A stretch of 64,000 nt of DNA from Desulfocapsa sp. GTDB lineage: Bacteria > Desulfobacterota > Desulfobulbia > Desulfobulbales > Desulfocapsaceae. Below are positions 16,843-27,600 of the stretch, piece by piece. The DNA lies in assembly GCA_022712895.1 (NCBI GenBank), contig JAFLJS010000021.1:1-64000 (forward strand), read 5' to 3'. The position numbers and the translations under genes are program-made. Each line of letters begins with the position of its first letter. Position 1 is the first letter of the stretch. The notes beneath the pieces are model-generated. The model was not told where the DNA came from, ran no database searches, and saw only the letters and a list, made by a program, of their open reading frames with translations.

Positions 16843-18246
16843 ATGTACCGATCAATAGACAATGTGAAGCACAATAAATACATCGATGCTCTCATTGCAT
16901 TTCTTTTCTTCCTGTCTTTCTTTTTTCTCTATGCGTCCTCCTTGGATTTTGATGCTCCAGGGATGTTGAACCACAATGTCATTTTTGATATTGACCCCGA
17001 TAGAGTGGTCAACGATATGGCCGGTAGTGAAAAGATAATTGAGGTGCATAAACACCCATTATATGGTTTGTTTTTTCGTGCGATAATGCCTCCAATTGTT
17101 GAGCTGTGTGAAGATGTGGGGACGATATTAAAGAATCACGATACATATTCTTTTGAAATAGTAGAAAAGCTTGTCCAACATCCACCAGAGACAGTGGCCG
17201 TAACTTTTCTTGTCAGTTTTGCTGGCGCATGCAGTGTGGGCATTTCCTTTTTAATTTTTACTCGATTTCTTAATAATCGTTCTACAGCAATACTGTTCAC
17301 ATTGTTGGTTGGAGTGTCACCGCCTGTATGGGTATTGTCTTCAGTACCCGAGACATTTTCTCTTAATTTTCTCTGCCTCGTATTGGCCTTCTATTTTCAA
17401 GCAGTGCTACCCTGCAAAACTTTTTTGCAGAGAAATGTAGGGCATGCTCTCTTTTTCATTTTAGGGTTTGTTGCAACTGGTATCACCTTGCCCAATGTGA
17501 TATATGTTGCAATCTGTTATTTTTTCTATCTGAAAAAACATCACTTGGCGGCACGTCAGTTTGTTGGGATAGCTCTTTTGTATTCTTTCGGTTTGTATGG
17601 TGCAATAGCCGTTGCTTCTCTTATTCAGTCCAATATATATCCTGTCTCTTTCAGTCATATCTTCCCACAAGATTATATCTCGATTTTTATTAGAGAAAAT
17701 CAATGGAATCACAATATTCATTTTGAAAAAGCGTTTTGGACGAGTTGTATACAACTGGGACGTAGTTTTTTTATAGAAACCATTATCGCACCCAAGGTTG
17801 TTTTTCATTTATACCACTACCCTGAATCGTCATGGCGTATTCTCACCTTTTCGTATGAGGGATCAGCAATTTTTGTCTTGGTGGGCATTGGGTATTGTGT
17901 CGCGTTGGCTTTTTGCGTGCTGGCGATAATCAGGAAAAGAATGTTGTCCAGTGAAGTTATCATAGCGATTGCTATCATATTGTTTAATTGTCTGTTTCAC
18001 ACAGTTATGCATGGGCTTGGGATTCCATTTATTTACTCAATACATGTCGTATTACCTCTGGTATATTGCTTAGCTGTCGCTTACAAATCTATGGATTTTC
18101 AGCATAAAAAAGTATTTCTTATTGTGTTTGTTTGTCTCGTCATTATAAACAACGGTCTTTTTCTGAATAGAATTAACGTGATTATACAAAATGACGATTC
18201 TGCCATGCTGGGAAGAGTTGAGGAAAGTCTCCTTATGGAGAAGTAG
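16843..18246 (+). CDS. Polytopic membrane protein, possible GT-C glycosyltransferase
   Basis: A 467-residue protein with about ten hydrophobic segments and a sizeable first periplasmic loop containing IDPDRVVNDM and HKHPLYG. Acidic residues in loop one and an HP motif are frequent in GT-C enzymes that use polyprenyl-phosphate sugars, which would suit the preceding UbiA-like gene. I do not recognise a named family, so the assignment is tentative. Confidence 0.6.
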   Translation: MYRSIDNVKHNKYIDALIAFLFFLSFFFLYASSLDFDAPGMLNHNVIFDIDPDRVVNDMAGSEKIIEVHKHPLYGLFFRAIMPPIVELCEDVGTILKNHDTYSFEIVEKLVQHPPETVAVTFLVSFAGACSVGISFLIFTRFLNNRSTAILFTLLVGVSPPVWVLSSVPETFSLNFLCLVLAFYFQAVLPCKTFLQRNVGHALFFILGFVATGITLPNVIYVAICYFFYLKKHHLAARQFVGIALLYSFGLYGAIAVASLIQSNIYPVSFSHIFPQDYISIFIRENQWNHNIHFEKAFWTSCIQLGRSFFIETIIAPKVVFHLYHYPESSWRILTFSYEGSAIFVLVGIGYCVALAFCVLAIIRKRMLSSEVIIAIAIILFNCLFHTVMHGLGIPFIYSIHVVLPLVYCLAVAYKSMDFQHKKVFLIVFVCLVIINNGLFLNRINVIIQNDDSAMLGRVEESLLMEK

Positions 18247-18266
18247 GGTTAAAGCGGTGGTTGGCA

Positions 18267-18373
18267 GTTGTTTGGTAAACCTAAAGCCATCCAGCTTTAC
18301 GGTGGACATATGTGGCGTGTTGTCCATCAGTATATGGTTGTTTGGTAAACCTAAAGCCATCCAGCTTTACGGT
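18267..18373. repeat. Pair of 37 bp direct repeats at a convergent gene junction
   Basis: GTTGTTTGGTAAACCTAAAG plus CCATCCAGCTTTACGGT occurs at 18267-18303 and again, identically, at 18337-18373 (offset 70 bp). The second copy contains the last codons and stop of the SDR gene; the first is a duplicate of that tail lying beyond the stop. Each holds the 6 bp stem TAAAGC/GCTTTA. Confidence 0.9.
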
Positions 18374-19358
18374 ACCAGGCAATTGTTTTTTTGATACCCT
18401 TCTCCAGCGTCCATCGAGGGCGGAATCCGAGTTCGTCCTGTATACGAGAAGAATTGCAGAGCCATCCTTTTTGTTTGATTTCAAGCCATTTGTCGGGATT
18501 TAAGTCTTGCGGTTTTTTGAAAATCCGTCCCAGTTGGCTACCCATTTGGCAGGCTATCCATATGATAGGTAGTGGTAGCGTTAACGTGATTGCTCGTGGA
18601 TTCGTATGGGTGGCAATTGTGTTTATTAGCGTATCCCAGGTATAGGAATTACCGTCTGTCACATAGAATGTTTTGCCATTGGCTTTTTTCGACTTTGCGG
18701 CTAGAAGAATTGCTTCGATTAAATCATCTACATAGAGAAGACTGACTGGGAAATCCCTAAATCCGTTCTTAATCATAATTCCATAGGAAGTCGTTTTGAA
18801 AAGTGGTTTCATTCCATGATCTTGAGGGCCAAAAACGATGGAAGGTCTCAGTATAACGATAGGATTTTTCTCAGCGATGGAGAGCACCACCTGCTCAGCA
18901 TCATGTTTGGATTGTCCATATGCAGATACTGGTAGAGAATCTTGGGTCGATTCGGTTACTCCTGGTTCTTGTGCGCACGGGCCGCCCGCTGCCTGGCTTG
19001 AAATATAGATGAGTTTTTGATGGCTTGGCGCATGCTGACTGATGGTGTGCACAAGTTGACGAGTGGTTTCCAGGTTACCGTTAAAGTAATCTGTCTTTTG
19101 TGTCGCTCTGACTACTCCTGCAACATGGAAGACTATATCTGTTTTTTTAATTTGTTCTCTGTAAGCGTCAGGATCGTTCAGATCGCCTGTTATCAATTCA
19201 ATATCTTTGTTTTGTAAATGAATGGCCTTTGTGTGTGAGCGGACAAGGCAGCTTATCGAATAGTTACGCCCAACAAGTTCATTGACCAGATTGCTGCCAA
19301 TAAATCCGGTGGCACCGGTGACAAAAGCATGCATTTGCTGTTTTTCCTTTGTGCTCAT
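18351..19358 (-). CDS. Extended SDR, NAD-dependent epimerase/reductase (HpnA/CerR-like)
   Basis: A 335-residue extended short-chain dehydrogenase. It has the Rossmann motif TGATGFIG at 14-21, an Asp after strand four (GDLND), Ser120-121 and the catalytic Tyr147-x3-Lys151 (SAYGQSK). The C-terminal half contains FPVSLLYVDDLIEAI, like HpnA and other lipid-associated SDRs. Bacterial ceramide reductase (CerR) is also of this general type, so a keto-reduction of a lipid intermediate is one reading and nucleotide-sugar epimerisation the other. ATG 19358 overlaps the GT2 stop by four bases (ATGA), showing tight coupling. It is the last gene of the megasynthase operon. Confidence 0.82.
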   Translation of the reverse strand: MSTKEKQQMHAFVTGATGFIGSNLVNELVGRNYSISCLVRSHTKAIHLQNKDIELITGDLNDPDAYREQIKKTDIVFHVAGVVRATQKTDYFNGNLETTRQLVHTISQHAPSHQKLIYISSQAAGGPCAQEPGVTESTQDSLPVSAYGQSKHDAEQVVLSIAEKNPIVILRPSIVFGPQDHGMKPLFKTTSYGIMIKNGFRDFPVSLLYVDDLIEAILLAAKSKKANGKTFYVTDGNSYTWDTLINTIATHTNPRAITLTLPLPIIWIACQMGSQLGRIFKKPQDLNPDKWLEIKQKGWLCNSSRIQDELGFRPRWTLEKGIKKTIAWYRKAGWL

Positions 19359-20449
19359 AAGGATTTCTCTCTAACAATCTTTGTTACTTTACCATTTTTA
19401 CCAACGTGGTACTGAATGTTTGCCCAGTTTATAACATTGGAGAACCATGTTTGCATGTGGCAGTAAGCGGCCATGGTAAGGGCAGTGAGAGATGCCGGAA
19501 ACCAGAAGAAAAGTGAGCCGGGGGATGGATGTTTGAGATACAGGAAACTGGTGAAGATGGAAAACAGTAGAACGGTTGCAGCACTGCATTGCAGAAGGAG
19601 CAAGGGAACGGGAAAGGCTAAGTTCATTACGCAGATGAAAAAACCTGTCAGAACTGATACTGCACAAACAAGGGACAGGAAACCTGTGGCAAACCAGAGT
19701 TCAGGGAAAATGAATTTAAGGTATGCCCACTGTCTTGTCAGCCATATAGTCCAACTTTGCAGACTTTCGTCCACAAGGTAAGTTTGCAGATCGGAGTGGT
19801 CTGGTATTGTCACTGAAATGTTTTTTGTCTGTAAGAGTTTGGCAAGACTGACGTCATCGACAATGTTGTTTTTCCACATTTCGGCGACAAAAAGGTCTTC
19901 GAAAGTTTCCCTTCGTATTGCTGTGGCACCTCCCCATGGCTGGCCAAGGAATGGGAGCTTACGAATAAGGCTGAGTGTGAGAACACAAATTGCTCTCCCT
20001 TGTGAGTAGATACAATGTTTTTTGGGATGAATTTGATGATATCCGGAGGTGATCACGCAGGACTCGTGCAAGAGAAACGGCTGTATAAGGCAATGGAGCC
20101 AATCGGAGGGTGCAACATGTCCGGAGTCGCAACACACTAACAACTCAGGATTATTCCCTGCTTTTTGTATCCCAGCCAGAAGGTTGTGGTTCTTCTGGCT
20201 GCAGCTTGTGGCTTTGCCGGAGTAAAGTAGTGTCGTTTGTTTGTGTGTTTTACAAATTTCAACGATAAAATCTGTCGCAGAATCGTTTTTATCCTGAAGA
20301 ACAAAGATAATGTCAAAGGCTTGATAGGTTTGGTTGATCAGGCTTTTTATGTTGCCTGTAAGGGCCGCTGAGGCTCCTGTTACAGGTATTATGAGTGTTA
20401 CAAAAGGGAATGTGGGGCTGCCCCGGTTGGTCATTGCACGTCGAGTCAT
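19355..20449 (-). CDS. GT2 ceramide-glucosyltransferase-like (HpnI/GT21-like) enzyme
   Basis: A 364-residue membrane glycosyltransferase. The GT-A domain has VTLIIPVTGA, an acidic donor motif CCDSGHVAPSDWL, the GGATAIRRETF acceptor-side motif, the VDDVSL Asp pair and LTRQWAYL in the place of (Q/R)xxRW. Two or three C-terminal transmembrane segments follow. This is the layout of ceramide glucosyltransferases and HpnI-type enzymes that put a sugar on a membrane lipid. It starts 4 bp after the acyltransferase stop and overlaps the SDR start, so the three genes are translationally linked. Confidence 0.82.
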   Translation of the reverse strand: MTRRAMTNRGSPTFPFVTLIIPVTGASAALTGNIKSLINQTYQAFDIIFVLQDKNDSATDFIVEICKTHKQTTLLYSGKATSCSQKNHNLLAGIQKAGNNPELLVCCDSGHVAPSDWLHCLIQPFLLHESCVITSGYHQIHPKKHCIYSQGRAICVLTLSLIRKLPFLGQPWGGATAIRRETFEDLFVAEMWKNNIVDDVSLAKLLQTKNISVTIPDHSDLQTYLVDESLQSWTIWLTRQWAYLKFIFPELWFATGFLSLVCAVSVLTGFFICVMNLAFPVPLLLLQCSAATVLLFSIFTSFLYLKHPSPGSLFFWFPASLTALTMAAYCHMQTWFSNVINWANIQYHVGKNGKVTKIVREKSL

Positions 20450-20453
20450 CTTT

Positions 20454-21602
20454 TTAGATCAGATCCTTTCTATATATCCTGTAACGTTTATCCGGCTTGA
20501 GGCCGGCATCTTCATAAAGACGATTCATTGCGTCGTTATCTTCCAGAGACCACCCCAATTCCGCATACTGGTATTGGGGCATGGTTACAAATAAATCATT
20601 CAGGTACTTGAAGGCCAGTAGAGGTAAACCCATTTGTCGGTATTGCTCTTTTATGCCGAATAGAAGTGCACGAAACCCTGTGATTTCAGATTCATAAGCA
20701 AATTTTTTGAATAGCGCCGTGATCCCTAGCTTGCCATTGAACCGTTTAAGCAAAGGATTGAAATCAGGCAAAAAGAGACAGATTCCGGCAAGTTCATTTT
20801 TGTGGTAAATAAAGAAGGCAAACTCCGGTTCCAAAATAGGGATAAGGTTATTGGCAAGTTCGATCTCTTCCTCTTTGGTGGTAGGGACGAAACCCCAATT
20901 GTCTTTCCAGCATTCATGATAAACAGAGCAGAGGAGATGGATATCATCTTTAGTCCATTTGTCTGGATAGCGAATTTCCACGTCTCCCTGTTGGAAGAGT
21001 TTGTCAGAGATTGAAAACATCCAATCTGGCAGTTTACTGCTACTTGTGAAACGGTATGAAAAGAGATCTTTTTCTTTTTTGAAACCCGCCGCATGGATTA
21101 ATTCCAGGTAGTAGGGTGGGTTGTATGACATCATGAGAGCCGGTGGTTTGTCAAAGCCTTGAATGAGCAGGCCGGTTTCATAGTTTGTTGAAGGATTTAA
21201 AGGGCCGCGGAGAAAAGTCATACCTTCTTTGCTTGCCCATTCTTCCACCGCTTGAAAAAGTGCCAAAGCAGCTTCAGGATCGTTTTCACATTCGAAGAAC
21301 CCCCACCCCCCCACATGTTCATTATGGTAACGGTTATAGTTGTTGTCGATTAAAGCAACTATGCGACCAATAATCTCTTTTCCCCGTCGGGCTAGAAAAA
21401 ATTCTCCCTTGGAAAACTTCCAAAAGGGGTGCTTTTTTCGATCCAGTAAGGCTGCCACTGAGGATTTCAGTGGTGGTACCCATAAAGGGAAGTCGGTGTA
21501 AATTTTCCATGGCAATTCAATAAATGCCGTCATGTCCTTCCGGCTTTGTACTGTGGAGATGGTAACCACATCACTGTTTTCGATTGTATGAGATTTCCAC
21601 AT
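20454..21602 (-). CDS. GNAT-fold acyltransferase, YghO/bacterial ceramide synthase-like
   Basis: A 382-residue protein with two GNAT-like halves. Recognisable family motifs are WVPPL, HPFWKFSKGEFFLARRG, IGRIVALID, GFFECENDPEAA, RGPLNPSTNYETGLLIQGFD, YNPPYYLELI and, in the second half, LLFGIKEQYRQMGLPLLAF. These mark the group containing E. coli YghO; the GNAT-type acyl-CoA-dependent ceramide synthase of Caulobacter is, to my knowledge, related. It would attach an acyl chain, perhaps delivered by the megasynthase, to an amine. It lies 65 bp after the megasynthase stop. The substrate is inferred from context alone. Confidence 0.78.
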   Translation of the reverse strand: MWKSHTIENSDVVTISTVQSRKDMTAFIELPWKIYTDFPLWVPPLKSSVAALLDRKKHPFWKFSKGEFFLARRGKEIIGRIVALIDNNYNRYHNEHVGGWGFFECENDPEAALALFQAVEEWASKEGMTFLRGPLNPSTNYETGLLIQGFDKPPALMMSYNPPYYLELIHAAGFKKEKDLFSYRFTSSSKLPDWMFSISDKLFQQGDVEIRYPDKWTKDDIHLLCSVYHECWKDNWGFVPTTKEEEIELANNLIPILEPEFAFFIYHKNELAGICLFLPDFNPLLKRFNGKLGITALFKKFAYESEITGFRALLFGIKEQYRQMGLPLLAFKYLNDLFVTMPQYQYAELGWSLEDNDAMNRLYEDAGLKPDKRYRIYRKDLI

Positions 21603-21667
21603 GGTTTCTATCTGATGTTGTTGAAAATAAGAAGTTAGTCGTGACCCGGTTAATATGAAAAAATTAT

Positions 21668-24600
21668 TTACTCAACCCATTTCATTTGTAACCCATTGAC
21701 TTTCATGATAATGAGTCCGTCGTTGTCGACGCCGCACATATCCCAGGTGGTTCCGGTTTTATCTTCTCTTGTTAGCTTTCCGTCAAGAGTAAGCTTTTCA
21801 CCAGCACGGCAATTTCTCGAAAAGGAGATGTTGTCCATTGCAACAGGTACCGTTGTTCGAGGAGTACCATTATTTTTAAAATTTGTGAAAAATAAGCTTA
21901 TCTGCATTAGAGCTTCAAGGAGGTAATGGGGATAGTGGAAAATGAATGTGAGGTCTTCTGAGAAATCATCCACTTCTGGATAAATCATCGTGCCTTGGAT
22001 TGTATCCTGACCACATGTAGTGATTGTATTCAGTACCTGATATCGGTTTGTCAAGTTGGAGTATTGTCCATACTGTTCCTTAATTTCCTGCTGATTTACC
22101 AGAACTGTTTGAGGGACATTCGTCAACTCCTGTCGGCCAAGGTGAGGGCGAGAGGTATTGGCCAGGACCTGGGCCAAAAAATAGGTGTCCAAGGATGCTT
22201 CTGCTGTTTTTGGAGGAAATCTCCTGTCTCGTTTCATTTCAACAGTACACATTTGCTGACTTGTATTGGTGGGTTGGCCTTGGCAGAAAAGGTGTATTAG
22301 CGTGTCTTTTTCCGGGGGACATTCAATCATGTTGAGTAACTTAACGTTCCTTAGCCCTGTCACCTGTAGATGTGGAAAAAGGATCAGGCTGGTCTCCAGG
22401 AAGGCTTCCATGGCCATTATGGCGGACATAATTGGGTGTCTCAGCAATTTTGATGGTTTGTGGTCGGCGAGCCATAAGTCGCGACGTGAAGAGAGTGTTC
22501 GGGTGGCGTAGAGGGTTTTCTTTCGTAAATCAAGGTGCTTGATAGTGTCAAGCATTGGCATCTTTTCCAGATTGAACCAATGTTCATTAGGTTTAATAGG
22601 ATCTGTCAGAATAGTCTTTGTTTGCGGCATATCTCTTAGGGGAATAATCAAGCAGTCGTCACTTGGGCCACAGAGGAGTTCTCTCAGGATGATTTCAGCA
22701 GCCTCATGCACTTCAAGAAAAATGTTATCTCCCATGTTTTGTTGCAAAATATCTTTTATCTCTTGATTTTCAACCATGCCGGCGCCCTCGATGGGAGGAA
22801 GCCAGAATACCTTTGTCCTAATTGATTTATTGTTTTTCTTGAATGTATGCCAATAGGCTGACATGGCTCGATTGGCTATACAATAATTTCCCTGACCGAC
22901 ATTTCCCCCAATGGCAGCAACTGAAGATAAGGCTAATGCAAAACGTAATCCCTTCTTCTCCACGGATTGTAAAAGATGTATTGCTCCAAGAAGTTTAACA
23001 TCCATTACCTCTTTAAACATGCCGGGTTTAATAAGAGTGATAAAGCTATCGTTGATAATTCCTGCTCCATGAATTATTCCGGTTATTGTACCATGTTGGC
23101 GTGTGATGGTGTTGATCGCTTCTGAGACTTGGACCCGTTGAGTGACATCACAGGAGATGTATTGGACTGTTGCCCCAAGCTGTTCAATTTTAGCGAGGTT
23201 TTTTTGTATTTCGAGGCTGGTCAGGACCTCCTGTCGTTTTACGTTTAGTTCACGAGGAGACAGGTTTTCGTAGTTTCGTTTTAGATAACTGGTAATGAAC
23301 TGCTGTTTTTTGTCGAAGTCAGTGGGCACATCGTCAAGAGTGATTAAGTCGTGCAATGATGAGCGGCCAAGGAGAATGAGTGTACAGCCGAATGGTGCAA
23401 ATGAACGAGCCAGATAGGATGTAACTCCCTGTGCACCACCAGATATAATAATGACATCGTTATTGGAAAGCGTCATTGATGGGAACTCCGGAATAGTAAG
23501 AGCTTGCCTGGTCATTTTACAGGCATATATGTGTTGGTCTTTGATGAAGAGTTCAATGAATGGATTGGTCAGATCGAAAGAGAACGGTATAACAGAATGC
23601 ATACTACTGTTATCACCTATAGTCAGACTACGTAGATAGAGTGTCTTATATTCCTTGGCAGCTGTGAGATGAAGTCCAAGGATGGATTCACTGAACAGTG
23701 ATTCGCCGTGGGAGCCGTTGTTGTTACTGTGAATGTGAATACAAAATTTTCTGCTAGCTGATTTGAGAAACTGTTGGAAAAGGATAAAAAATCCAGTTAC
23801 CAGTGAGTTGATTTCAAGGGGGGAATAGTGGTGTTCAGTGTGTTTGTCACTGATTAGGATAATGCCAGTCAGTGGGCCATCTTTTGCTAGCTTGTCCATG
23901 GCCCGTATTACGTCATCAGGGTCGAATAGGTTGATAAAGCCATCCTGTTGTTGCTTATCTACCTGTAAAGAGATCACTTCGGAATCATAGGTCGTAGTGA
24001 ATGAATCCTTGAACTTACGGGAATGATTGGTGCTGGTAAAAGAAAGAAGTAGGATACGGCTGCCTGGATCTATCTGCAGTTTCTTTTCTTCTGTTTGTGT
24101 GACTTCTTCGAGCTGATATCGAAGACGATTAATACCATTCTCTGGTGACGAAATCGTGGAATGGACGTGGTCGGTTGCAGACGCAACGACTGGGGCAATT
24201 GGCACACTATTCATGGAAACGTGAAATTCATTGCTTTCCATAAACGCGGTTATACGATTGGCCAGATCCCGGACAGTTCGCACCGTCAAAAAGTCTTCCA
24301 GAGTAGTTGTGATATTAAATGTTCTTTCGGCGGCATCCACAATGATTGGGATGCGGCTGGATTTGATAGCCAGGTCATCTCGAATATCCATTTCGGCTTC
24401 AATTTCATCACGTTCATAACCTGTGGCATCCATGATGATCTGGATAACCTGTTCAAGTATGAGGTTGTCTCTAGCGATGGTTTTAGAACCATTGGGCTCT
24501 GTCGTGGTCGTACTTGGATCAGGGAGGCGGGATGCCGTACCTGGAGGAGGTGAATCTTCAATTGCCATAAGTTCAACGATGCGATCTGCCAGATCCCGAA

Positions 24601-27600
24601 CTGTCCGTACAGTTAAAAAATCCTCAAGAGTTGTCGTGATATTAAATCTTTTTTCAGCCTCATCGACGATGATTGGGATGCGACTGGATTTGATGGCCAG
24701 ATCATTTCTAAGATCCATTTCTGCCTGGATTTCATCCCGGTCATAGCCAGTGGCATTCATAATGATCTGGATAACCTGCTCAAGTATGTTGGTATCCTGG
24801 GCAATCGGTACCGATATTGTACTGGTGGCAATAGTGTCTGTACAAGTGCTGGGGATAAAGTCTGTCGGCATATAAGCCGCCAGCATTTTTTTATCAAAAT
24901 TAGGATCAATCTGTTGTCGAATAGCCCGGATGATTGCAGGTTTAAGGTGTCTTTCGGTACCGTGAAGGGCGTAAGAATATATTTCTTGCTGAATTATATT
25001 CCAAATAGCTTCTTTGGAAATGGCGTGTTTGCTAACTTTGGCATTCTGCAATAAAGAAATGTTGTGCACATCGTCCGGGCTTATGCACTGTTTGACATAT
25101 AAGGATGAAATGGATTTTTTGAGTGTCAGGACTTCATCTTCAGCTGAGCAGCTATTGAAACAATGGACTTTTGGTGCACAGTCCCGGATAAGTGTACAGA
25201 GAGTGTCTTGTGGACCGATTTCAAGAAATTGACCGCAACCAAAATCATTCACAAGACTCAACACATTGTCTTGCCAATGAACAGGTGATTCTAGATGTGA
25301 AAGTATTGTCTTTTTAATCCCGGTTGCATCATTTGGGTATGGTTGGCAGGTTGTGTTGGAGAGAACTGGTACCTGGGGAGGGCGAACATCCATATGAGAA
25401 AGGTACTCCCCCAGTTCTTCACGGATAATTTTCATTGTGGGTGAGTGAAATGCCATGGAAACAGGCAATTGGGTGTTCCAGTGGCGATCTTGGTCAAGGG
25501 TCTTTTTGAAGCGCTCTATTTCTTTATTGCTACCACCAATAACTGTTTGGCTGGGTGAGTTGAAGTTGGTGATAAACAGATGTGCATTGTCACCGAGTTT
25601 CTCATTAAGATATGCCTCTGGTGCACTTACAGCAAGCATGGTGCCTGGGTCGTCTACCATTCTTGAGGCTTTTGCCATGCATTGAGCACGTTTATGGATG
25701 AAATTGAACCCATCCTCATAGCTGAAGCAGCCAGCAACACAGAGAGCTGTTAGCTCACCCATGGAATGACCGGCCATGGCAGTGGGTTGTAAGCCAAAGG
25801 CGTTTAATTGCTTGTATATGGCATATTCAAGAAGAAAAAGGCTTGGCTGCTGGTACTCTGTTTGCTGAAGTTTGCCGTCATCTTTTTGGAAAAGGAGTTG
25901 CAGAATATCAAATTCTGCGAGTTTGGCTAATGTGTCCATCCATTGGCGGATAACTGGGAATGTGTGGTAGAGTTTTTTACCCATTTGGGGATAGTGGGTA
26001 CCCTGTCCGGAGAAAATAAGTGCCAGTGCGGTAGGATTTTTTACTTCTCGGCTCACAGTTACGCCGAGTTTTGCCAGTTCTTTTTTTTGCTTGAATGCGA
26101 GGTCGGTAAAGTCTTGCAGGTAAGGTGATATTACGTTCTTAAGATTGAAGGGCTGATTGGGTTGCGTTATAGATGCAATTCTGAAAGGTTGGTTGTTGAG
26201 TTGAGTTTTGAAAAAAGAAACACCACAGGTTGGTGCATCGGCAGTTGTCTGCGTCGTAGTAGATAGGGGCATTGGAGTTTCGATATTCCCCTCAGTCTTT
26301 TGCTTATGCCATTGTTCATCTTCAATCTGAACCACATAGTTGGCTCCACCAAAGCCAAAGGCGTTGACCTCAAAACGTTTAGGTCTGTCAGGGTGGTTCG
26401 GCCATTGTTCTGGTTCCCTACAGACTCGGAATCCAGCCTCTTCCAGGCCGATACTCGGATCCGGATTTTTGTAATTCAATGTGGGTGGGAAGATGCCGGC
26501 ATGCATCGCACAAATACCACGAATAAGGCTGTTGATTCCGGATGCGCCCAGAGTGTGACCAATTTGAGATTTGAAGGACGAGAGTACAACGTCACTGTCA
26601 GGGGGGAAGATATCTTTCAAAGCATTTACTTCTTCTCGATCTCCCATGTGGGTGGCTGTTGCATGACATTCAACCATATCTATCTGGTCAGGCTCGTATC
26701 CTGCCTCTTGGAAGGAGGTCTTGATGGCAATCTTCTGTGTCCCTGCAACAGATTCCACCATTCCCTGATGATTGTTACTGGCACCGACTCCGGTGATATG
26801 GGCAAGAATCGGAGCCTTTCTTTGTCGGGCAATAGATTCTCGTTCAATGACAATTAAGCCCCCGCCCTCACCGAGAACCATTCCACTACGCTCAGCATCA
26901 AAAGGACGGGAAAAAGCGGCTGGATCCTGGTTGTCATACCCTTTTCCTGCCAGTGCTCCCAGTGCTGAGAATTCGATGAAAGATGCTTGGATAAGAAGCT
27001 CTTCACCACCACCAATGATAGCTGCATCTAAAACACCATTTTGTATCAACTGAATACCGTTATACAGAGCTGTGAGACTGGATGCGCAAGCTGTAGTTAC
27101 AGAATAGCTCGGTCCAGTGAAGCCGTATTTGTTGCAGATGAAACCTGCCGCAGCACAGTTGAGACGGCCAAGAAGTGTGGTGTCGTCGATGGCCAGGTGA
27201 TTCGATCTGATAACTTCTTCTAAGGATTCACTCTGTTCTGAGGTGAGATTGCATTCTTTACGAATTGAGTCAGCAATGGATTTGGCTCTGGCGAAGATAC
27301 TCAGATCAGCAGTTGTGGATCCCATTTCGCCAGCATTTTGTGAGACTATAACTCCGATACGATGGCGAGGTGTTGCTGAGTCCAAAAGGGTTGAGTTGTG
27401 GATGGCCTTGTGGGCGAGCCATAAGGTGAGCTTGGTTGATGCAGTCATGGTGCGAAAATCATGGGGAGGAATACCCAGTTCTTTACGTGCAATATCAAGG
27501 GATAGAAAGGCACCTACTTTGCAGTATGTTTTGCCTTCGGTGATTGAGTCAGCGTTGAATATTTCCTCATGGTTCCATTTGTCTTCAGGTATTTCGCTGA

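Noticed and set aside
18070-18484. Small ORFs across the 37 bp direct repeats
   Set aside because: They are shadows of the membrane protein and SDR genes; their shared residues only reflect the DNA repeat.
24161-24746. Three plus-strand ORFs sharing similar peptides
   Set aside because: They are antisense to the duplicated ACP segments of the megasynthase; their similarity follows from that duplication.
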